Positions 25,668 to 34,640 of a DNA stretch of 64,000 bases are shown in pieces. Position 1 is the first letter of the stretch. Each line of letters opens with the position of its first letter. Position numbers and translations under genes: made by a program. A model generated the notes under the pieces. The model had not been told where the DNA came from, made no database searches, and saw nothing but the letters and a program-made list of their open reading frames with translations. Origin of the DNA: Thiohalocapsa sp964524185 (GTDB lineage Bacteria > Pseudomonadota > Gammaproteobacteria > Chromatiales > Chromatiaceae); NCBI GenBank assembly GCA_964524185.1, contig CAZGCI010000009.1, forward strand, positions 1 through 64,000, in the 5' to 3' direction.

Positions 25668-26584
25668 TGGAGATTCGTGCGCGCCATTGGCTAGTCGCAG
25701 TCCCTGCGGCTGCCCTGGCTCACTTGGCCCTGGTGGCGGTGGGCGTGCGGAGTGCGCCAGAGCCACCGCAGTTGAAGCCTGTAACGATCCAGCTCAGTGC
25801 GGCTGGCAGCCTAGCGGGGCCTGCCGGCGACGGTCCGGCGCGTGCGCTGCTAACGGGTGCCGCGCCTGCGGCGGCCGTGGGAGCGGCAAGCCCGCTGTCT
25901 GCGCTTGCTGCCAGCGAGACCCTGCAGGCACAGGTGGTGGAGCCGCCGAGCCGGCCGGCGACCACGCCGAAACCGAAAGCGCAGCCGAGGCCACAGCCGA
26001 GGACGGCGCCGGCGCGAGCCCAGTCCAAGCCGCCAGCCCAGCCGCCAGCCCAGCCCAAACCGAAAGCCCAGGCCAAGCCGCAGCCGAAGCCGAAGCCGAG
26101 TGCGGCGCCGCCGCGCAGCCGCCCGCCAGCGCGTCCCGACGCCGCCGGTGCGGGCAGCGGTAGCGGCCGTGGTGCGGACGCCGGGCGCGCCGGCGCCGGT
26201 CGCGGTGCCGGTGCGGGCGCCGGCAGTTCCGGCCGGGGCAGCGGCCAGGGTGGCAGCGGCGGCGGTAAAGCGCGTGGCGCCGGCGGCGGCTCAGCCAACG
26301 TCTCGAATTATCAAGGCAAGCTGGCCGCCTGGCTCGCTCGCCACAAACGTTATCCGAATGCCGCCCGTCGGATGCGCCAGCAGGGCACGGTCCGGGTGTC
26401 TTTCACCATCGATCGCCGGGGGCGCGTGCTGTCCCACCGCATCGTGTCCAGCTCGGGACACACCCTATTGGATCAGGAGGTCGGTGCCATGCTGAAACGC
26501 GCCTCGCCGTTTCCAGCCATCCCGAGCGGCATCACCCAGTCGCAGATGACCATCACCGTACCCATCCGGTTCAACTTGCGCTGA
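25667..26584 (+). CDS. tonB: TonB energy transducer
   Basis: Product of 305 residues. An N-terminal signal anchor (LVAVPAAALAHLALVAVGV) is followed by a long Pro/Lys/Ala/Arg linker of PKPKAQPRPQP type (about 110-165) and a Gly/Ala/Ser/Arg linker (about 165-215). The C-terminal TonB domain has YQGKLAAWLARHKRYPNAAR and GTVRVSFTIDRRGRV. The linker is longer and more Gly-rich than in E. coli TonB (239 residues). It is last gene of the operon; the stop is followed by a 556-base gap. Confidence 0.92.
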   Translation: MEIRARHWLVAVPAAALAHLALVAVGVRSAPEPPQLKPVTIQLSAAGSLAGPAGDGPARALLTGAAPAAAVGAASPLSALAASETLQAQVVEPPSRPATTPKPKAQPRPQPRTAPARAQSKPPAQPPAQPKPKAQAKPQPKPKPSAAPPRSRPPARPDAAGAGSGSGRGADAGRAGAGRGAGAGAGSSGRGSGQGGSGGGKARGAGGGSANVSNYQGKLAAWLARHKRYPNAARRMRQQGTVRVSFTIDRRGRVLSHRIVSSSGHTLLDQEVGAMLKRASPFPAIPSGITQSQMTITVPIRFNLR

Positions 26585-27140
26585 GCGTCTCTATCCAGGG
26601 TGTGGGGCGACGCTGCGCCCTGCCGGTCAGCGCTGATCCGCCAGTGCTATTTGCACGCCCAAGGCGACGTGCTGAGCAATGACCAGCGCACCTCTCCACC
26701 CCGACCCTTAGTGAGGCGATGCCTCAGGCCGACGAGCGACTCGACGACGCGCTGGATTGGGCGCAAAGGGCAGCCCCCACGCGTGTCTGCCGCTGCCCCA
26801 GGGCTCCAAGCAGGGGATGCCTCCGGGTCCCGAGTTTGGAATCCTGCGCGACCCGTTGCCAGATGCCGAGGCCGGAAGGCTCGCTGTGGATGCCGACCTT
26901 TCGGTGGCCGGCGATGACGGATCTCTGGGGCGGGGCAACCCGTACAGCGCTAATCTCGTGTGATCGTGTTGGAGGCATTCATGGCCGCGCGGGTCTTGCG
27001 CCAAGCTGTCGGGGCGTTCGCGGCGGTGCTGAACTGGGCCTGGCTGCACAGGTGCAGGCGGCGGGGCGGGCTGTGGCGCACGGACAGCCCCGCCGCGGGC
27101 ACGGGGCCCGCAACGGGTTGCATGCGGGTCGTGTCAAGAA
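26585..27140. other. Gap between tonB and the LbtU-like gene
   Basis: The two genes converge on this gap. It contains an R1 head at 26709-26742 and GC-rich sequence, and no reading frame that I can support. No clear terminator was seen. Confidence 0.5.
26709..26742 (+). repeat. R1 repeat, head (copy b)
   Basis: TTAGTGAGGCGATGCCTCAG then GCCGACGAGCGAC: the intact hairpin head with the adjoining CCGACGAGCG segment. Confidence 0.75.
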
Positions 27141-28376
27141 TCAAAACTCGAAGGCCAGCTGGGCGACGACGCTGTTGCCGCTGTCGCCGGTGCCGCCATT
27201 GCCCTCGCCGTAGTCGCGATCGTTGCGGTACTCGAGGGACAGTGCCGTGTTCTCGAAGATTTCAACGGACCAGCCGACCAGCCAGCTCTCCTGGGGCAGC
27301 TCCAAGCTGACCGCCTCGTCGGTGCCCTGGTAGGCAACGGCAGCCACGCTGTCTTTGCCGAAGACGGTGAAGCCGTACCCGAGCTCGATGTTCCAGGCCG
27401 AGGGTCTCGCACCGCCGTCCTTCCAGGCCAGGCTGTCTGGGTCGAAGTCGTCGGTGGCAGCGAGGTATTCGCCGATGAAACTGAACTGGCCGACGGCGAC
27501 GCCGAGGCTCGCGGTCCAGCCGCCGGTCCGGTCGGTGGGGTCGGTGCTGAAGGTGTCGGCGCGGGGCTCCTCGCCCTCGATCAGCTCCAGCAACGCGTCG
27601 TCGCGGTTGTCCGACACCGTGTCCTGCAGCGTATCGGAGTCCCCGAGGTCGTTGATCCAACCCGCAGTGGCGGCGACCCCCACGTCCTCGGACTGCCAGA
27701 CATAGCTCAAGTTGGCACCCCAGCTGGCGATCTGATTGTCACCCTTGACCTTGTTGGCGCCGTTGAAGCCGTAGACGGCACCGCCGACGCCGGCGTATTC
27801 GAAGCCCAGCATTGCGGCCGTCTCGCGGGTTTCGCCGATCTCCAGCGTGAGCGGGTCGGAGATCAGGTTGGTCTCGTAGACGCCGAAGGGGACGTAGATC
27901 TGGCCGCCGGTGAAGTACACCGGTGCCACGTCGGGGTTGTAGATGGTGATGTAGCCGGTATCGACTTCGAGGTCCGTGTCGTCCTCTTCGTACAGGAGCG
28001 AGCCGCCGCCTTCGACCCAGCTGCCGAAGCGGGCGAGGATGCCCAGCTCGAAGGTGGCCAACACGATGTCGGACTCGGACGGCTCGCCAAAGGGTTCGAA
28101 GTAGCCCGCCTCCACCTCGATGAGGCCGGCGATTTCGATGTTCTCGAACCAGTTACCGCCGGTGCGCTGTTTCTCGGCGAGCTGTTCTTCAAGCTCCTTG
28201 GCGCGCTCGGGGGCGCCTTGGATGCGCTCATCCTGGGCCGCGAGCTGTTGGCGCATCCGCGCGTTCTCGCGCTCCAGCGTTGCCAAACGCTGCTCGATGG
28301 TCTGTGCCTGTGCGGCGGGTGCAACAGCCGCGGCAACGGCGAGCGCCAAGGCGCTGACAAGGGGGCGTATCTGCAT
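27141..28376 (-). CDS. LbtU-like siderophore porin
   Basis: Product of 411 residues. It has a signal peptide (LVSALALAVAAAVAPAAQAQ), a coiled-coil N-terminal region (TIEQRLATLERENARMRQQL and on to about residue 90), then a beta-barrel with acidic loops (SESDIVLATFELGILARFG, EEDDTDLE) ending in Phe. The family is the LbtU-type outer-membrane porin, known from Legionella for siderophore uptake without TonB. GGAGAT is 8 bases before the ATG at 28376. It is third in a minus-strand set with the DUF4198 and small periplasmic genes. The ligand is unknown. Confidence 0.85.
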   Translation of the reverse strand: MQIRPLVSALALAVAAAVAPAAQAQTIEQRLATLERENARMRQQLAAQDERIQGAPERAKELEEQLAEKQRTGGNWFENIEIAGLIEVEAGYFEPFGEPSESDIVLATFELGILARFGSWVEGGGSLLYEEDDTDLEVDTGYITIYNPDVAPVYFTGGQIYVPFGVYETNLISDPLTLEIGETRETAAMLGFEYAGVGGAVYGFNGANKVKGDNQIASWGANLSYVWQSEDVGVAATAGWINDLGDSDTLQDTVSDNRDDALLELIEGEEPRADTFSTDPTDRTGGWTASLGVAVGQFSFIGEYLAATDDFDPDSLAWKDGGARPSAWNIELGYGFTVFGKDSVAAVAYQGTDEAVSLELPQESWLVGWSVEIFENTALSLEYRNDRDYGEGNGGTGDSGNSVVAQLAFEF

Positions 28377-28426
28377 GTCGGGATCTCCGGGTGAGTGGCT
28401 GCGCCGCAACAAACGGCTCGCGGGCG

Positions 28427-28452
28427 GTATGATAAATCAAAAAAACGTATGA
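28427..28452. promoter_or_regulatory. GTATGA direct repeat, candidate operator
   Basis: GTATGA occurs at 28427 and 28447, 20 bases apart (two helical turns), around an A-rich core, and the segment is flanked by GGTAT / ATACC. It is 51 bases before the LbtU-like gene. Which regulator would bind it is unknown. Confidence 0.35.
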
Positions 28453-28562
28453 ATACCCGACCCGTATCGCGCAAAGCGTCAAGGTCAAGCCGTTGCGTGG
28501 TCGGAGCGCGCCGCCGTGTAGGGCGTCGGTTGTGCCGATGACAGCGGCGCGGTTCTGGCGGG

Positions 28563-29351
28563 TCAGAGCTCGGTGGCGTTGATCCAGAGGACGGCGTCCT
28601 GCGACAGCTCCTTGCCCTCGTGCTCGTTGACGGGACCAGAGCCCAAGCACGCGAAGCCCCAAACGCCCGGCCGCGGAATGCCGAACGTGAACAGGCCGTT
28701 GTCGTCGGTGATGGCGACGATGGCGGTGGGCGGCACCGGCCCCTTGGTCTCCTTGCTGAAGCTGTGCCCGGCGACGTCGACGTCAGTATTGATGTACTCG
28801 ATCTCGCACTCAACGCCGGGCGCAGGCTTGCCCTCGGTGAGCAGTTGGCCGGTGAAGGTACCGCCGGCGAAGGCCTGGTAGGGCTTGTTCAGCGGGACGA
28901 TCTCGGTCGGCAGGCCGATGGGCTCGTTCCAGCCCGTAGGCATTGCGCCCTTGTTGACGATGGTCTTGGTGATCTGCTGAATATAGACGTCCTCGGCGCC
29001 CTCCATGTAAGGCGCCGGCACGAGGGCGAAGAGGTAGTCGCCGTTGCGCTTGATGCCGTAGGTTGCGGTGTAGGCGTCCGCCGGCTCATCCCCGGGGCCG
29101 GCCCATTTCACGGCCGTGAGCTGGTCCTTGAGGTCTGTCTTCTCGCCCTTGAAGACGACGAAGAAGGCCTCCGGCTCACCCATGCTCATGGTGTGTCCGT
29201 TCTCCATGGGATGGCCGAACACCAGGGCCAGTGGGATGTCGCCTGGCTGCTCCAAGATCACGTCGGGCGTGTAGAGGAGTTGGAAGTGGGCCTGGGCGCC
29301 GCCTGCCAGGGTGGTTGCCGCCGCCGCGGCGATGAGAGCGGATCTCTTCAT
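28563..29351 (-). CDS. DUF4198 family periplasmic protein
   Basis: Product of 262 residues with a signal peptide (ALIAAAAATTLAGGAQAH). The mature protein begins with HFQLLYTPD, as DUF4198 proteins do (His directly after cleavage), and the C-terminal part is a carboxypeptidase-regulatory-like beta domain. DUF4198 proteins are found with cobalt, nickel or iron transport genes (annotated CbiK-like in some) and may bind metal through the exposed N-terminal His. GGAG is 9 bases upstream of the ATG. It is between the LbtU-like and small periplasmic genes. Confidence 0.85.
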   Translation of the reverse strand: MKRSALIAAAAATTLAGGAQAHFQLLYTPDVILEQPGDIPLALVFGHPMENGHTMSMGEPEAFFVVFKGEKTDLKDQLTAVKWAGPGDEPADAYTATYGIKRNGDYLFALVPAPYMEGAEDVYIQQITKTIVNKGAMPTGWNEPIGLPTEIVPLNKPYQAFAGGTFTGQLLTEGKPAPGVECEIEYINTDVDVAGHSFSKETKGPVPPTAIVAITDDNGLFTFGIPRPGVWGFACLGSGPVNEHEGKELSQDAVLWINATEL

Positions 29352-29547
29352 GGGGGTGTGCTCCGTGTGTGTAAATTGCTGCTGAGAGGGTTTGTGTTGG
29401 CGATGCGGCAGAGGACTGCCGGTACGGATTCGCACACGCTCGGCTGGCGGCGGCTGGCTGGAGGCGTGCTGCGGAACGTCGCTCGCTGCGGGCGCCGAAG
29501 AGGGCGCTGTTCAGGGCAGCGTGCGGGACGCGTTTTGCGCTGGCGAT

Positions 29548-29862
29548 CTACTCGACGATGTCCTTGCCGAGGATAATCACCTCATGGCCGGGACCGGCGT
29601 CGAAGACGACCTTGTAGTCGCCGTCCGGCTTGTCGAATTCGAATTCGCTATCCTCGCTCATCTCGCCTTCAATGAAGGCGTTATCGGCCTTGTCGAGCAC
29701 GCGGATTCCGACGCCGGCGGCGGAGGAGCCGTCGGAGAAGCCGCCTTCGCAGAGCACGGTGCCATCACCCATGTCGTAGCAAGAGCAGAGCGGCGTGTGC
29801 GCCCACGTGGCGGACGACAGAAGTAGGGCAGCGGTGAGGACAGCGGGGCGTGAGGATTGCAA
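29548..29862 (-). CDS. Small periplasmic protein, unknown, TTG start
   Basis: Product of 104 residues. No ATG fits; TTG at 29862 with GGAG upstream (spacing about 8) gives a good signal peptide (SSRPAVLTAALLLSSATWAH). The mature protein starts at HTPLCSCYDMGDG with His and two Cys, followed by a small beta domain with acidic loops. Its start resembles the DUF4198 product in exposing an N-terminal His, so metal binding is plausible. I do not know the family. It is first gene of the three-gene set. Confidence 0.6.
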   Translation of the reverse strand: MQSSRPAVLTAALLLSSATWAHTPLCSCYDMGDGTVLCEGGFSDGSSAAGVGIRVLDKADNAFIEGEMSEDSEFEFDKPDGDYKVVFDAGPGHEVIILGKDIVE

Positions 29863-30004
29863 GGCAGGTCTCCGTCGATGGTGCCGTTGAGTGTGCTGGC
29901 GGCCTGGGGCCGCGTGTCGTGCGTAGCCCGCTGCGCGGCGAGGCGCCGTCTCCGCAACAGGTGGACGCGACAATCGCCCCTAAGACTATGCAAGAATTCC
30001 CGGA

Positions 30005-30038
30005 ATGTAAATAGCAGTAGTTCGCAATTGCTTTACAT
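30005..30038. promoter_or_regulatory. ATGTAAA...TTTACAT inverted repeat before feoA
   Basis: Arms ATGTAAA (30005-30011) and TTTACAT (30032-30038) with partly matching inner bases lie in the divergent gap between the small periplasmic gene and feoA. It may be an operator for one or both. The rest of 29863-30200 holds no gene. Confidence 0.4.
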
Positions 30039-30200
30039 CCCACCGCGGCATAGACTGTGCAGCATCAGTGAACTCGTGACGCAGTTAACCGCGCCCGGGC
30101 CAGGTCAGTACAGCACGCCCGCTCGGGCCATCGAGCACCCTTGGGAATGCACCGCCATGCGCGACCACTCGCTTCGGGTCCGAACGGGCCGCCCCCGTCG

Positions 30201-30497
30201 ATGCACCACTGTGCAGATGGCCTGTTCGACCGTCTGGCACGCGGCTGCGGGCCGGTGATCACCCTGAACGACATCCGGCCGGGCGGGCGCGTTCGCATCC
30301 GCCGCCACTGGTCGAAGGGCGCTGTGCGCCAACGCTTGCTGGACCTAGGGTTGATGCCCAATACGGTGGTCACGGTGGTGCGCAGCGCTCCGCTCAATGA
30401 CCCTATCGAGATCAAGCTCGACGCGTCTAACGTGTCATTGCGGCGCACGGAGGCGCGCACCATCGAGGTTTCGCCTGAGGACGCCGACCATGTCTGA
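30201..30497 (+). CDS. feoA: FeoA ferrous iron transport protein
   Basis: Product of 98 residues from ATG 30201; a GTG at 30255 would start directly before the domain (ITLNDIRPGGRVRIRRHW). The SH3-like FeoA domain is clear: RQRLLDLGLMPNTVVTVVRS then DPIEIKLDA and VSLRRTEARTIEV. FeoA is a cytoplasmic helper of FeoB. It overlaps feoB by 8 bases. Confidence 0.9.
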   Translation: MHHCADGLFDRLARGCGPVITLNDIRPGGRVRIRRHWSKGAVRQRLLDLGLMPNTVVTVVRSAPLNDPIEIKLDASNVSLRRTEARTIEVSPEDADHV

Positions 30498-33162
30498 AAT
30501 CATGTCCGACCAGCAGGGCCAGCAGCGTCGCCGGCGCGAGCGCCAACGCGGGCCGGCGAGCCCGCGGCAGCCGTCCGCCGGTCATCCACACGGCGCCGAT
30601 GACCGCGGTCCGCCCGCGCCCCCGGCGCAGGCGCAGGCGCGCAAGAGCGTGCTGGTCGCCCTGGCGGGGCAGCAAAACGCGGGCAAATCCACGCTATTCA
30701 ACGTGCTCACGGGTGCACGCCAGCATGTTGCGAATTACCCCGGCGTTACCGTCGATAAGAAATACGGCCTCTACGCCGATGACGACCTCAGGGTCAACAC
30801 CGTCGATTTGCCCGGTACCTACAGCCTGACATCCTTCTCCCTGGAAGAGCGGGTGGCGCGGGAGTTTCTGCTCGGCGAGCGGCCCGATGTGACGGTGAAT
30901 GTGGTCGACGCGTCCAACCTGCGGCGCTCCCTGCATCTGACGCTGCAGCTGCTGGAGATGGAGCTGCCAGCAGTGCTGGCGCTGAACATGATGGACGTGG
31001 CCGAGGCCCACGGCATCCAGGTGGACAAGGCGTTGCTCGCCAAGCGACTCGGCCTGCCCGTGGTGGCCACCGTCGGCCGCAAGGGCGAGGGCCGGGAGCC
31101 GTTGCGACAGGCGATCCGCGCCGAGGTGGAACGGCAAGCGGCGCCGCCCACGGCTACAGCGCCGGCGCGACCCCTCGTGCACTATGGCGCGCTGGAGCCC
31201 GCCGTCGGCCAGCTCACGGCCCACATTGCCACCGAGCCTGCCCTGGACGGGCTGCCCAAGCGCTGGCTAGCCCTGCAACTGCTACAGGGTGACATGGCCG
31301 GCGTGCAGCTGCTGGTGGACCGGCTCGGCGAGGAGGGCGCACGGCCGTTGCGGGAGGCGGCCGGGCGCTTTGTGGAGGCCTTCGAGGCGGCGCAGGACAC
31401 CGAGACGTCCGACCATGTGGTGAGCTGCCGCGATCAGGCCGTGGAGGCGTTGTTGAACGGCGCCGTGGTGGGTGCCGGCGGTGGACGGCCCACCGTCACC
31501 GACCGCATCGATCGTGTGGTGCTCAACCGCTGGACTGCCCCCTTCTTTTTGATCGCGACGGTATTTGCGATCTATCAGGTGTCCATCGTCTGGGGCTACG
31601 AGATCACCACCTACACCTGGCCGCTGTTGGCCAAGTTTCGCGAGATCGTCGCCGGTGTGCTGCCGAGTGCGGACTTCCTCGTCGACCCCTATACCCGCTC
31701 GCTCGGGCTCTGGCTCGTCGACTCGGCGAATACGCTGCTCAACTACGTGCCGATCTTCCTGATTCTGTTCGCGTCCATTGCGATCATCGAGGACTCGGGC
31801 TACATGGCGCGCATCGCGTTCATTTTGGACAAGATCCTGCACCGTTTCGGCCTGCACGGGCAGAGCACACTGCCCTTGATCTTGGGCGGTGTTTTCGCCG
31901 GTGGTTGCGCGGTGCCAGGCGTCATGGCGACCAAGGGCATCCCGGACACGCGTGCACGGTTCGCGACCATCCTGACCGTGCCATTCATGAATTGCCTGGC
32001 CAAGGTGCCGCTCTACACGCTGCTGCTCGGCATCTTCTTCGTCGAGCATAAGTCACTGATGATGTTCTACATCTCGACCATGACCATCATCTTCGCGCTG
32101 CTGGTGTCCAAACTGCTCACGCATACGGTGCTGCGGGGGCAGGAGACCTCGCCCTTCGTCATGGAGCTGCCCTATTACCATCTGCCGACGGCCACCGGCG
32201 TACTGCGCCGGGCCTTCGAGCGCACCTGGCAGTACATCAAGAAGGTGGGCACCGTGGTGCTAGCGGTGGCGGTGGTGATCTTCGCGCTGCTGCACGTGCC
32301 AGGTCTGACGGCAGAGCGCAAGGTGCACTTCGAGCAGCAGGCCCAGGCGGCCGTGGCGCAATTCGATGCGGCGCTCGCCGGCAACGCCTACCGTGACCGG
32401 ATTCTGGGCGACAACCTCGTGCCGCTGGTCAATTACTTTACGGACTACCGGCGCGCCAAGCTGAATGCCAGCGGCGCCGCCGGCTCCGCGCGCGTCGATG
32501 ACCGCTTCCAGGCCCGCAACCCGGAGTTCTTCCCGATTGTGAAGCCGCCCCCCGGAGATCGTGACGCGAGAACGGCGTGGCGCGAGCTACGTACCCTGGG
32601 CCAGACACGACAGGGGCTGCGCCGGGAGATGCGCGAGGAGCGCATTACAACGTCCATCCTCGGCACCATCGGCCGCGGCATGGAGCCAGTGACCCAGTTC
32701 GCAGGCTTCGACTGGAAGATCAACATCGCACTGTTGTCGTCCTTTGCGGCGCGTGAAAGCAGTGTCGCGACCCTGGGTGTGCTGTTTCAGCAGGATGACG
32801 ACCAGAACGCCACGCTCGAGGAGCGCATGGGCGCCGAGACGCGCGCCGGCGGCGCCACGTCCCTGCTGGCGGTGTCCATGATCCTGTTCTTCGCGCTCTA
32901 TCCACCCTGCCTGGCGACGACCATCATGGTGAAGGTCCAGACCGGGTCCTACAAGTGGATGCTGTTCTCCATCGTCTTCCCGACCGTGCTCGGGCTGGCG
33001 GTGGCTACAACGGTGTACAGCATTGGCACGGCCACGGGCGTGAGCGGCATCGAGGCGATGTCGTGGGTGTATTGGGGCGCCTTCATGCTGCTGTTGCTCG
33101 TCGGTCTGGTGAGCGACCGCAATGCCACCCGACGCCTGCGCGAGCGCCTCGCCGAAGGTTGA
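30490..33162 (+). CDS. feoB: Ferrous iron transporter FeoB
   Basis: Product of 890 residues, longer than E. coli FeoB (773). A 50-residue Arg/Pro-rich extension precedes the G domain: G1 GQQNAGKS (about 60-67), switch DLPGTYSL, G4 NMMD. The two Gate domains with the nucleoside-recognition pattern follow (IILFASIAIIEDSGYMAR-type helix, GCAVPGVMATKGIPD with the conserved Cys) and a C-terminal Feo core. A hydrophilic insert (about 620-720) separates late helices. FeoB imports Fe2+ across the inner membrane. It heads an extended operon. Confidence 0.95.
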   Translation: MSEIMSDQQGQQRRRRERQRGPASPRQPSAGHPHGADDRGPPAPPAQAQARKSVLVALAGQQNAGKSTLFNVLTGARQHVANYPGVTVDKKYGLYADDDLRVNTVDLPGTYSLTSFSLEERVAREFLLGERPDVTVNVVDASNLRRSLHLTLQLLEMELPAVLALNMMDVAEAHGIQVDKALLAKRLGLPVVATVGRKGEGREPLRQAIRAEVERQAAPPTATAPARPLVHYGALEPAVGQLTAHIATEPALDGLPKRWLALQLLQGDMAGVQLLVDRLGEEGARPLREAAGRFVEAFEAAQDTETSDHVVSCRDQAVEALLNGAVVGAGGGRPTVTDRIDRVVLNRWTAPFFLIATVFAIYQVSIVWGYEITTYTWPLLAKFREIVAGVLPSADFLVDPYTRSLGLWLVDSANTLLNYVPIFLILFASIAIIEDSGYMARIAFILDKILHRFGLHGQSTLPLILGGVFAGGCAVPGVMATKGIPDTRARFATILTVPFMNCLAKVPLYTLLLGIFFVEHKSLMMFYISTMTIIFALLVSKLLTHTVLRGQETSPFVMELPYYHLPTATGVLRRAFERTWQYIKKVGTVVLAVAVVIFALLHVPGLTAERKVHFEQQAQAAVAQFDAALAGNAYRDRILGDNLVPLVNYFTDYRRAKLNASGAAGSARVDDRFQARNPEFFPIVKPPPGDRDARTAWRELRTLGQTRQGLRREMREERITTSILGTIGRGMEPVTQFAGFDWKINIALLSSFAARESSVATLGVLFQQDDDQNATLEERMGAETRAGGATSLLAVSMILFFALYPPCLATTIMVKVQTGSYKWMLFSIVFPTVLGLAVATTVYSIGTATGVSGIEAMSWVYWGAFMLLLLVGLVSDRNATRRLRERLAEG

Positions 33163-33260
33163 GCCGCCGTGCTGCCCCGGGGGGTCTTGTCCGCGCTGCA
33201 AGCAGCCGACGACGCAACCAGACCGAAGACGCCCCTTGGCGCAGACTACAGCGGAGCTGA

Positions 33261-33548
33261 ATGATGAGCCAACCCAGCGACACCCCTTTGCGCGCCGAGT
33301 CCCAACCGCCGCCGGCGGCCCCTGACATCAGCGCCGACCAGGCCCTGAGCTGGCTGGACTGGGCCGTGGTGAGCGTCGTGGTGGCCGTCGCGCTGTGGTA
33401 TCTCTACCGCAAGCTCTGGGCGAGGCGTGGTGACTGCGCCGGCTGCGCCAAGGGCAAGGCCGGGTGTGCCGTACAACGGGCCACGCGCCGGGCACAGGCA
33501 GATAGCGCCATCGAGGTGGCGATCGACCGCATCCACCGGCGCCACTGA
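33261..33548 (+). CDS. FeoB-associated Cys-rich membrane protein
   Basis: Product of 95 residues. One membrane helix (about 32-50, WAVVSVVVAVALWYLYRKLW) is followed by CAGCAKGKAGC (C59, C62, C69), as in the small FeoB-associated Cys-rich (DUF6587-type) proteins that stand in for FeoC in many proteobacteria. Tandem ATGs at 33261 and 33264. The TGA overlaps the ATG of the next gene. Confidence 0.82.
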   Translation: MMSQPSDTPLRAESQPPPAAPDISADQALSWLDWAVVSVVVAVALWYLYRKLWARRGDCAGCAKGKAGCAVQRATRRAQADSAIEVAIDRIHRRH

Positions 33549-34537
33549 TGGCTGCGCCGAGGCGCGCAAGCGTGCCCGCGTCGATGAGCCGCCACGGGCG
33601 GCGCGCCTCCACCGCGTCGCGGACTGCAGTCCACTCCCACGCCCAGCTGGACAGGCCCGCGGCTATCGAGGTCAGGCACCTCGCCCACCGCTACGGCAGC
33701 CGGGTCATTTACGCGGATCTGAGCTTTCGGGTGCCAGAGGGACGGGTCGTCGCCCTGCTCGGTAAGAACGGCGTCGGCAAGACGACGCTGATCCGGCTGC
33801 TGATGGGCTATCTGCGGCCCACCGGCGGTCATTGCCGCGTGCTCGGGCAGCCGTCGCACGCGCTGCCGCCGGCCACGCGTGCCCGCATCGGACTGTTGTT
33901 CGAGGGCCACCTCGCCTACGACTTCATGAGCATCGCCGAGATCGAGCGCTTCTACCGCCCGTTTTACCCGCACTGGCGCCGCGACCTCTACTACGACCTC
34001 GTGGACCGCCTCGCGCTGCCGCATGCGCATAAGATCGCCAACATGTCGTGCGGCCAGCGCTCGCAAGTCGTCTTGGGTCTGATCTTCGCCCAGGACCCTG
34101 ACCTGATGATCCTGGATGATTATTCGATGGGGCTGGACGCGGGGTATCGGCGGCTCTTCTTGGACTATCTCAGGCGCTACCTCGATCAGGGTGGCAAGAC
34201 CGTCTTCGTCACCTCCCACGTGGTGCAGGATATGGAGGCCCTGGTGGATGACGTGGTGTTTCTCCAACGCGGCGGCGCGGTGCTGCAGATGCCGCTAGCG
34301 GACTTTCGCGCCGACTTCCGCTGCTTCGGCTTCGAGCTGCAAGGCGGTGCTGCACCTGCGCCGGATAGCCTGATACAGAACGTGGATGTGCACGGGCGCG
34401 AGCCGCTGCTCTACAGCTTTGCATCCCGCGAGCGCCTGGCCGAGCACTTGGCGGAAGCCTGGCCAGAGGTCCGGCTCGGTGCTGAGCGGCCGATGACACT
34501 GGAAGACGCCTTCATCGGGCTGACGGGAAAGTATTGA
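33548..34537 (+). CDS. ABC transporter ATP-binding protein in feo operon
   Basis: Product of 329 residues (a second ATG at 33584). Walker A GKNGVGKT, a signature that reads MSCGQRSQ instead of LSGGQ, and Walker B LMILDDYSMGLDA with Asp where the catalytic Glu normally sits (LDD rather than LDE). The altered signature and Walker B are like those of the CcmA-type/GldA-type exporters. The C-terminal 80 residues are an accessory domain. It shares a TGATG junction with the Cys-rich membrane protein. It pairs with the membrane protein at 34641. Confidence 0.85.
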   Translation: MAAPRRASVPASMSRHGRRASTASRTAVHSHAQLDRPAAIEVRHLAHRYGSRVIYADLSFRVPEGRVVALLGKNGVGKTTLIRLLMGYLRPTGGHCRVLGQPSHALPPATRARIGLLFEGHLAYDFMSIAEIERFYRPFYPHWRRDLYYDLVDRLALPHAHKIANMSCGQRSQVVLGLIFAQDPDLMILDDYSMGLDAGYRRLFLDYLRRYLDQGGKTVFVTSHVVQDMEALVDDVVFLQRGGAVLQMPLADFRADFRCFGFELQGGAAPAPDSLIQNVDVHGREPLLYSFASRERLAEHLAEAWPEVRLGAERPMTLEDAFIGLTGKY

Positions 34538-34540
34538 AAT

Positions 34541-34620
34541 CAGGGGCTAGGGGCTAGGAACGAGGGGCTAGGAACGAGGGGCTAGGAACGAGGGGCTAGG
34601 AACGAGGGGCTAGGAACGAG
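34541..34620 (+). repeat. 14-bp tandem repeat, five copies, G-rich
   Basis: GGGCTAGGAACGAG is repeated exactly five times at 34551-34620, after a leading GGGGCTAG. It fills the gap between the ATPase and permease genes. The first 25 bases (34538-34562) match 60012-60036. Its spaced GGGG runs could form a G-quadruplex on the plus strand. Confidence 0.9.
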
Positions 34621-34640
34621 GGGAGACCGGGCATTCTAGG

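Noticed and set aside
26719..27213. Plus-strand open frame in the gap after tonB
   Set aside because: It runs into the antisense of the LbtU-like gene, has no ribosome site and no domain pattern.
30595..30640. Frameshift or wrong start of FeoB because of the Arg/Pro-rich N-terminus
   Set aside because: The ATG overlaps feoA by 8 bases as in coupled operons, and the frame has no stop, so an extension is simpler than an error.
34541..34620. Possible CRISPR array
   Set aside because: The 14-bp units are directly adjacent with no spacers and no cas gene is present.
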